A stretch of DNA of 12,121 nucleotides, from assembly GCA_020072905.1 (NCBI GenBank), contig JAIQGB010000258.1:1-12121 (forward strand). Direction: 5' to 3'. The notes below the pieces were generated by a model, which saw only the letters and a program-made list of their open reading frames with translations, was not told where the DNA came from and did not search any database. Positions 7,292-12,121 of this stretch are shown in pieces. How positions within the stretch are numbered: position 1 is the first letter of the stretch; each line of letters starts with the position of its first letter. This stretch comes from Terriglobia bacterium (lineage in GTDB: Bacteria; Acidobacteriota; Terriglobia; UBA7540). The translations under genes and the position numbers were made by a program.

Positions 7292-9955
7292 ATGGACCGA
7301 GTTCGCTCCTTCCTGAATCTGCAACGTGGTGAGGAGAGGTCCGTTTTCCTCCTCTTCTCATATCTCACCCTCATCATGACGGCCTATATCATCACCAAGG
7401 CGGTCCGGGACGGCCTCTTCCTGCAAAAGTTCAGCGCGTACATGCTGCCCTGGGTCTACCTCGGCATCGCGGCGATCATTGGTTTCGTCGTCTCGATCTA
7501 CGTCAAGCTCTCGGCGCGGATTGGTCAGACCGCGGTGATTGTAGGAAGCCTGTTGTTTTTTATCGGCAACCTCCTGCTCCTGTGGTGGGGTGTGCGCAAG
7601 CAGTGGACGCCCACCACCTGGATCTTCTATGTCTGGACGAGCATGTTCGGAATCATCGTCGTCACGCAGGTCTGGACGGTGGCCAACCAAGTCTTGGATC
7701 TGCGCCAAGCCAAACGGTTGTTTCCTCTGATCTCGAGTGGCGCCATCCTGGGAAGCGCCCTCGGGGGGTTCACGGCTGCACGGCTTGCCAAGGTAAAGTC
7801 CGTCGGCACCGACAACCTTATGCTGGTTCTCATCCCCCTGCTGCTTCTGGCGGGGATCGTCGCCCAGATGCTCCTCGCCCGTCACAGCCACTCTCGGGCG
7901 CCGCAGGGGAAAAGGCAAAAACAGATTGACTTCAAGACGGCCCTCAAAACCATCAAGGATTCCCCGTATCTGAAACTGATTGTGGTGTTGCTGGCGCTCT
8001 CCAACATCGTGACGCTGGTGGTCGGAATCCAGTTCGCCGACGTCGTCAAACACGCCTTTTCCGCCAAGAACCAAATCACTTCGTTCATGGGGTCTTTCAC
8101 CGCCTACTTCAGCCTTTTCTCCTTCCTCCTCCAGGTGCTGGCAGGCTCGCGGTTGGTCGAGAAGTTCGGCGTCCGATGGATCATTTTGGTGCTGCCGCTG
8201 GCTCTTACGGGAGGAACGCTGGTCCTGCTTGCCTTTCCGCTGGCGCTCTGGGCCGGGATGGTGCTCAAAGGCAGCGACCATACTCTCCGCTATTCGATTG
8301 ACCGGGCCACCACGGAGTTGCTTTATCTTCCCTTGCCGCAATCCACCAAAGCGGAAGTCAAAGCGGTCACGGATATGGTGGGGCAGCGTCTCGCGGATGG
8401 AGTGGGCGCGCTCATCGTGCTTTTTGTGACTCTGGTCCTGAAAGGCGGGCAGGTGAGTCTGTGCATTCTGGACTTAATCCTGCTCGCGACCTGGCTGGGG
8501 ATTGCGTTTCGCACGCGACGGGAGTACGTCCGGGTTCTGTGGGGCGTGTTGCTGGAGGGGCGTGACCTCGGGAAAGAGGTGATCGGGAGCATCGTCGATC
8601 GGAATTCCCTTCCCAGCATCAAGACCTTGCTGGCCGCCAAGGACGAGGATGTCGTGCTCCGCGGCATGGAGTTGGCGGTGGGCGCCGGCCACCGGGAATG
8701 GATTCCGCGCGAGTTGATTTCAGATTCCTCCACCCGTGTACGTTTGAAGGCCATGGAGATTGTTCCTCTGAGCGAGCGCGAATTGCTCGAACGCGTCCAG
8801 AACGATAGCAATCCGTTGGTGCGTGCCAGTGCCATTGTCCGCGCGGCCCAACAGACGAGTGTGGTGGGCCGACGTGAGGCAGCTCTCACGCAGTATCTTC
8901 AGTCCACTGACCTGCGGGTCCGGCTATCGGCCCTGACGGCATTGGCGCGGCAGCGCGAACCCGTGACACCCGGTACCCTCAAGAAAGCTCTGGACCAGAT
9001 CGTGGCTGAACTGCAGCCTGATTCCGGCGGGTGGAAGGACGTGGCCGAGGCTCTGGGCGAGGTTTCCCATCCCGAGGCCGCAGAGCTGCATCTTCGCCTG
9101 CTTCAGCATCCCAACCCGAAAGTGAAGAAGCAGGCAATCCTCAGCGCTGGGCAAGCGGGTCGCCGGGAATTAGTCCCCTTTCTGATTCCGCTGCTGAGCG
9201 ACGCGGAGTGGGCGCCCGACGCAAGACTGACGCTGCGCGAGTATGGGTACCGGATCCTCGGGTCCTTGGCGGACAGGCTTCGAGACCCCACCGAGGATAT
9301 CGAAATCCGGCGCAACATCCCGCTTGTCCTCGCCTACATTCCCGACCAGCCCGCGGTGGACATCCTGCTGGATGCGATGGGTGATTACGACGGAGTGGTT
9401 CGCTACCGCTCGATTCGCGCCCTGGGGAAACTGCGGCTCGTTGACCCCTCGCTTCACTTCGATCCTGAGAGGGTTGTCACGTGCGTCCGGGATGATGGCA
9501 AAAAGACCTTGGGGTTTCGGCAGGCGCAGGCCTCCCTGTATCCGCAGGATGGGAGCAAGGATTTGCTCCTTCAGCTTCTCAAAGACAAGTTTGAGCGAGG
9601 GAAGGACCGGGTCTTTCGCTTGCTGGCGCTGCTCCTGCCCCCGCGAGCGGCGATGGGCTCCATTCTGGTGATCCGCGCGGGCGATCGGCTGGCCACAGCC
9701 AAAGTCATAGAGTTGTTAGACAACCTTCTGCCCGGCAAGCTCAAAGATGTCGTTCTGCCGCTCATTGAGCCTAGCGCACGCTGGCTGAAGTCGGATCGGA
9801 CGCGGCAACAAATCCTAGCGGCTTTTTTGAGTGATCCCGACCCCATCCTACGGGAGTGCGCTGCCGACGCGCTGAGGAAAAAGCGCTGGCCGGAGGTTAC
9901 GGGCTTGGAGCCGTTGCTCGCCCGAGTCGAGGAGGGAATACGTCATGGGCGATGA
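7292..9955 (+). CDS. Npt1/Npt2-like nucleotide carrier with HEAT-repeat tail
   Basis: Membrane transporter of 887 residues related to the ATP/ADP translocase (NTT/Tlc) group within the MFS fold. Residues 1-415 hold about 11-12 hydrophobic segments (for example 17-36, 52-71, 79-99, 110-131, 175-196, 228-247, 266-284, 295-323, 371-384 and 388-406). The stretch KGSDHTLRYSIDRATTELLY (326-345) is the conserved SD-x-x-x-RYSIDR block of this group. From about 430 to the end come roughly a dozen helical HEAT-like repeats, with phrases such as LRVRLSALTALA and PNPKVKKQAILSAG; these probably form a cytoplasmic scaffold. Relatives are known from bacteria that are not intracellular, so nucleotide exchange is not certain as its role. 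The family N-terminus (FLNLQRGEER) favours the ATG at 7292; an in-frame ATG at 7244 would add 16 atypical residues, and neither start has a strong ribosome site. The stop overlaps the next gene by 11 bases. Confidence 0.9.
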   Translation: MDRVRSFLNLQRGEERSVFLLFSYLTLIMTAYIITKAVRDGLFLQKFSAYMLPWVYLGIAAIIGFVVSIYVKLSARIGQTAVIVGSLLFFIGNLLLLWWGVRKQWTPTTWIFYVWTSMFGIIVVTQVWTVANQVLDLRQAKRLFPLISSGAILGSALGGFTAARLAKVKSVGTDNLMLVLIPLLLLAGIVAQMLLARHSHSRAPQGKRQKQIDFKTALKTIKDSPYLKLIVVLLALSNIVTLVVGIQFADVVKHAFSAKNQITSFMGSFTAYFSLFSFLLQVLAGSRLVEKFGVRWIILVLPLALTGGTLVLLAFPLALWAGMVLKGSDHTLRYSIDRATTELLYLPLPQSTKAEVKAVTDMVGQRLADGVGALIVLFVTLVLKGGQVSLCILDLILLATWLGIAFRTRREYVRVLWGVLLEGRDLGKEVIGSIVDRNSLPSIKTLLAAKDEDVVLRGMELAVGAGHREWIPRELISDSSTRVRLKAMEIVPLSERELLERVQNDSNPLVRASAIVRAAQQTSVVGRREAALTQYLQSTDLRVRLSALTALARQREPVTPGTLKKALDQIVAELQPDSGGWKDVAEALGEVSHPEAAELHLRLLQHPNPKVKKQAILSAGQAGRRELVPFLIPLLSDAEWAPDARLTLREYGYRILGSLADRLRDPTEDIEIRRNIPLVLAYIPDQPAVDILLDAMGDYDGVVRYRSIRALGKLRLVDPSLHFDPERVVTCVRDDGKKTLGFRQAQASLYPQDGSKDLLLQLLKDKFERGKDRVFRLLALLLPPRAAMGSILVIRAGDRLATAKVIELLDNLLPGKLKDVVLPLIEPSARWLKSDRTRQQILAAFLSDPDPILRECAADALRKKRWPEVTGLEPLLARVEEGIRHGR
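9930..9935 (+). promoter_or_regulatory. Ribosome site of the CNB gene inside the transporter gene
   Basis: AGGAGG lies 9 bases before the ATG at 9945 and within the last codons of the transporter gene. It supports coupled but separate translation of the two proteins. Confidence 0.75.
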
Positions 9956-10421
9956 AATCCGCTATTTTCCGGCCGGTTCAGGAAGGACGCAGGGCCCGCC
10001 GGGCTTGAGCATGCTGAGGAAGGCCGAGTTCATCCGAGGGGTCGAGATCTTCTCCCAGGCGACGGTGGAGGAGCTTTATCGCCTCGCGGACTTTGCGCGG
10101 GTTGTCGAATTTGCTTCCCCGGGCGTGATCTTCGGCGAAAACGACTTGGGCGATAGTTTCTACGTGCTGGTCGAGGGCAGCGTCGAACTGGCCTCCGAAG
10201 CGAAGAAGACGCGAGAGGTGGCGGGTGCCGGCGAGGCCATCGGACTGTATTCCGTTCTGACTCGTGAGCGTCGTTGTGCGACTGCGACGGCGCTGGAGCC
10301 AACGACAGCCCTCGCCATTGCGGCGGAAGACCTGTACACAGTTCTCTCCAACAACGCGGAAATCCTGGTGAGCATATTCAAACATTTCGCAAAGAAGCTG
10401 GACATGGGGGCGCGCGGTTGA
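9945..10421 (+). CDS. Stand-alone cyclic-nucleotide-binding (cNMP) domain protein
   Basis: Protein of 158 residues consisting essentially of one CNB domain of the CAP/PKA-regulatory type (about 28-152). Visible elements are FASPGVIFGENDLGDSFYVL (56-75, the first beta strands and turns), VEGSVEL, and a phosphate-binding-cassette-like stretch with G96-E97, G100-L101 and R110-C-A-T-A. The arginine that contacts the cyclic phosphate is thus plausibly kept, but the cassette is longer and less regular than the classical one. C-terminal helices follow. No helix-turn-helix is present, so it is not a Crp-type transcription factor. It overlaps the transporter stop by 11 bases in the +1 frame and has its own AGGAGG. 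In related loci this domain can be the C-terminus of the same polypeptide (recalled, not checked), so it probably senses a signal for the carrier. Whether it binds cAMP, cGMP or nothing is open. Confidence 0.88.
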   Translation: MGDEIRYFPAGSGRTQGPPGLSMLRKAEFIRGVEIFSQATVEELYRLADFARVVEFASPGVIFGENDLGDSFYVLVEGSVELASEAKKTREVAGAGEAIGLYSVLTRERRCATATALEPTTALAIAAEDLYTVLSNNAEILVSIFKHFAKKLDMGARG

Positions 10422-10958
10422 ATCGGGCACTTGGCATGCGGCGGGGGTACCGCGGCTTGAAACACCAACTCTACGATTTCGCGAAGAGGCGCGGTTTGGC
10501 AAGCAGCCTGCACGCGGGAGGGGAGCGGCCCGGGGATTGACTTTACAACGGTACCCCCGAGAGGTTGCATCCGGGTTAACGGAAGAGGGATAATCCCCCG
10601 ACCACGATATACCCAGCCGCCGGGAGGGCCTTGTGTTGGACGAAGAAGACCGGCCTTCTCATCCCATCTGATAAACGCGGTTACCGGAAAAGTGGTTTCA
10701 GGCGTCCAGATGGAACGGAATATGGAGATTCATACTTAGTCGTGGAATTTCGAAGCTAGCGCCCAGCCATCTTCTGTGCCATGTGCATCACGAGCTTGCG
10801 GTTGGCTTTGACTGAAATTGTCACAGAGACGGGCTGGATGAAAGGGACAGTACAGAGAGCCTTTTACGGCCAGAAAGTCTCCGCTGGTTCGCCAAAAACG
10901 TCTAGCGTGAATTTGAACATGCAGTCGCGAATCTCCGCAGCAATTTTATGACGGAAAT
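10422..10958. other. Intergenic region without an intact gene
   Basis: About 540 bases between two convergent genes. The left half (10422-10750) shows no convincing coding frame and no clear rho-independent terminator. The right part carries a minus-strand coding-like remnant, described separately at 10756-10960. Confidence 0.5.
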
Positions 10959-10960
10959 CT
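10756..10960 (-). pseudogene. Coding-like remnant with one internal stop, unrecognised
   Basis: One minus-strand frame reads through about 65 codons with a protein-like composition. Phrases include HKIAAEIRDCMFKFTLDVFG, then EPAETFWP, a TAA at 10864-10866, then SVTISVKANRKLVMHMAQKM and a final stop at 10756-10758. A single base change would remove the internal stop. An ATG lies at 10920 but has no clear ribosome site. No family was recognised. It may be the tail of a decayed gene, or chance. Confidence 0.3.
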
Positions 10961-11858
10961 AGGCGGGCTGGAGAGCCGTCGCGATCTCGCGAATTTCACG
11001 CAGCGGAAATTCCTGTTCGCTTTCCGTGAGCACTTGAATGCAAACATGGTCAGCGCCAGCAGAGCGGTGTTCGTCAACGCGGCTAAGCACTGTTTTCACG
11101 TCTCCCCAGGCAATCACGGCATCAATCAACCCGTCGCTGCCTCCGTTAGCGAAATCGGCTTTGCTGAATCCGAGCCGCAAAAAGTTATTCGTGTAATTAG
11201 GAAGAGTCAGGTAGATTGCAAGGAATTTTCTCGCAATGGCGCGTGCATTAGCTGCGTTTGTTTCGAGGATGACCGCTTGCTCCGGACACAAAAGAGGGCC
11301 TGCACCCAGCAGCTCGCGAGCCTGGGCCGTGTGCCTTGGAGTTGTATTGTATGGATGTGCGCCGTCAGCGCGCTCTGCGGCGAGTCGCAACATTTGAGGC
11401 CCGAGGGCGGCCAAGACCCTCAGCGGCTTGAGGGCCGGCGGAGCAGCACGGTAAGGAGCGCGATCCATCGCATCTAGGTAGCCGCGCATCGTAGCGACCG
11501 GTTTGTCGTAGCGATGACCCCGGAGTTGTTCCACTAATGGAACGTGGCTCACACCAAGGCCGAGGAGGAAGCGATCGGGGTAGAACTCTGCCAACGTCTT
11601 TTGCGCGGCAGCCATCGTAACGGGATCCCTCCCATAGATATTCGCGATTCCTGTAGCGATCACGATGCGACGGGTTCCCGCCAAGAGCAACCCGGCGAGG
11701 GTCAATGCTTCACGTCCGAATGCTTCTCCGAACCAAAGTGCTCCGAAGCCCAGGGCTTCTATTTCGGCGGCAATCTCCTGAGCGCGGGCTCCGGGAAGTG
11801 AATCAAACTGATTCGTCCAAATTCCAGTTGTTCCAAGTTGTAAAGCGCGCTGACCCAC
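10959..11858 (-). CDS. F420-type LLM-class oxidoreductase (TIGR03620-like)
   Basis: Luciferase-like monooxygenase family protein of 299 residues, a cytoplasmic TIM-barrel enzyme expected to use coenzyme F420 (or FMN) for hydride transfer. It closely follows the pattern I associate with the TIGR03620 subgroup. Matching phrases are LGTTGIWTNQFDSLPGARA near the start, IEALGFGALWFGEAFGREA (33-51), ATGIANIYGRDPVTMAAAQ (68-86), LGLGVSHVPLVEQLRGHRY (99-117) and AERADGAHPYNTTPRHT (161-177). The C-terminal phrase is SAGADHVCIQVL (266-277). The start is a GTG at 11858, preceded by GGGGGGAAG a few bases upstream. Length and ends are intact. The substrate is unknown. No operon partner is visible: the downstream side has only a remnant, and the upstream side meets a group II intron end about 170 bases away in the same orientation. 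Confidence 0.95.
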   Translation of the reverse strand: MGQRALQLGTTGIWTNQFDSLPGARAQEIAAEIEALGFGALWFGEAFGREALTLAGLLLAGTRRIVIATGIANIYGRDPVTMAAAQKTLAEFYPDRFLLGLGVSHVPLVEQLRGHRYDKPVATMRGYLDAMDRAPYRAAPPALKPLRVLAALGPQMLRLAAERADGAHPYNTTPRHTAQARELLGAGPLLCPEQAVILETNAANARAIARKFLAIYLTLPNYTNNFLRLGFSKADFANGGSDGLIDAVIAWGDVKTVLSRVDEHRSAGADHVCIQVLTESEQEFPLREIREIATALQPA

Positions 11859-12028
11859 GACTTCCCCCCGTCCGCAAGAGCTGGCTATTGGGATGAATTG
11901 AACGATGCGGTGGTTACGTACCGGCTGCTAGGCTACCCAAAATCCACATCTCCGGTAACGCGACTACACAGGCAAGTGGACTGAGACAGTCGCGATTTCG
12001 GACAATGGACCTTCTGACCCTGATTACT
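11859..12028 (-). other. 3' exon side of the group II intron, no gene recognised
   Basis: These 170 bases lie between the predicted intron end and the LLM gene. Two minus-strand frames stay open for 31 and 37 codons from the exon junction, with stops near 11933 and 11915. Either could be the tail of an interrupted gene, but neither was recognised. A GCGACT/AGTCGC inverted pair with a 22-base loop lies within it. Confidence 0.35.
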
Positions 12029-12121
12029 GTCGCGGTAGGGACGACCATCACGGATCGCCCCCCGCACAGATCCGTACGAGCGCGTCTACGCATACGGCTC
12101 TTACGAAGGATGAGTGGCGTA
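12029..12121 (-). mobile_element. 3' end of a group II intron (domains V and VI), partial
   Basis: Read on the minus strand, 12100-12069 folds as a 32-base domain V-like hairpin. It starts GAGCCGTAT, pairs with GTACGGATC, and has a two-base UC bulge below a four-pair upper stem capped by AGAC. After a three-base linker, 12065-12032 folds as a long domain VI stem: GCGGGGGGCGATC against GGTCGTCCC-TA-CCGC, with an unpaired UA. The A at 12036 is in the branch-point position. The intron would end 7 bases later at 12029 with the usual AC. The folds were done by eye. The remaining domains and any reverse transcriptase lie beyond 12121. Domain V departs from consensus at one lower-stem pair (G opposite A instead of U) and in its non-GNRA loop. 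Confidence 0.72.

Noticed and set aside
6731..7324. 197-codon minus-strand open frame in the divergent intergenic region
   Set aside because: It overlaps the transporter start, covers the promoter candidates, has no clear ribosome site and shows no protein-like pattern.
7358..8341. 327-codon minus-strand open frame opposite the transporter
   Set aside because: Highly charged, repetitive H/D/Q/E/R composition mirrors the hydrophobic membrane segments on the other strand. It is a shadow, not a gene.
10443..10558. 10-base inverted pair GGGGGTACCG / CGGTACCCCC about 100 bases apart
   Set aside because: A pair of this length and spacing is expected about once by chance in a window this size, and no element boundary coincides with it.
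7235..10676. 12-base inverted pair GTTTATCAGATG / CATCTGATAAAC flanking the transporter pair
   Set aside because: Several 12-base inverted pairs are expected by chance in 12 kb. There is no target duplication or transposase, so a mobile element is not supported.

Overview
The window is about 60% GC and reads as chromosomal DNA of a soil-type bacterium, most likely an acidobacterium. That is an inference from the gene set: an Npt1/Npt2-like nucleotide carrier with HEAT repeats, a POTRA-less Omp85-type barrel followed by a secreted protein of unknown function and a PAP2 phosphatase, a secreted GH3 glycosidase, and an F420-type luciferase-like oxidoreductase. No rRNA, tRNA or CRISPR array was seen.

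Layout. Bases 187-2535 (+) encode a secreted GH3 beta-glycosidase. Convergent to it, on the minus strand, lies a three-gene cluster read from 6603 down to 2603: a BamA/TamA-like outer-membrane barrel (5402-6496, with a signal peptide left out of frame at 6457-6603), a 544-residue secreted or anchored protein with kinase-like motifs (3744-5378), and a PAP2 lipid phosphatase (2603-3529). A promoter-like TTGACA-17-GAGAAT lies upstream at 6816-6844. A 690-base divergent region separates this cluster from a plus-strand pair: an Npt1/Npt2-like transporter with a long HEAT-repeat tail (7292-9955) and an overlapping cyclic-nucleotide-binding-domain protein (9945-10421). Bases 10422-10958 hold no intact gene but do contain a coding-like remnant. 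On the minus strand, 10959-11858 encodes an F420-type LLM oxidoreductase. The right edge holds the 3' end (domains V and VI) of a minus-strand group II intron whose body and any reverse transcriptase lie outside the window.

How the genes may work together. The minus-strand cluster looks like a cell-envelope unit: an outer-membrane barrel, a protein exported or anchored at the inner membrane with HipA-like catalytic spacing (D283...N288...D308), and a phosphatase acting on lipid phosphates at the membrane. A phosphotransferase and a phosphatase next to an outer-membrane barrel suggest a phosphorylation or dephosphorylation step outside the cytoplasm; this is inference. The transporter and the CNB protein are translationally coupled and probably form one functional unit. 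The strongest candidate for new biology is the kinase-like protein at 3744-5378. The clearest structural oddities are the frameshifted start of the barrel gene and the group II intron end.
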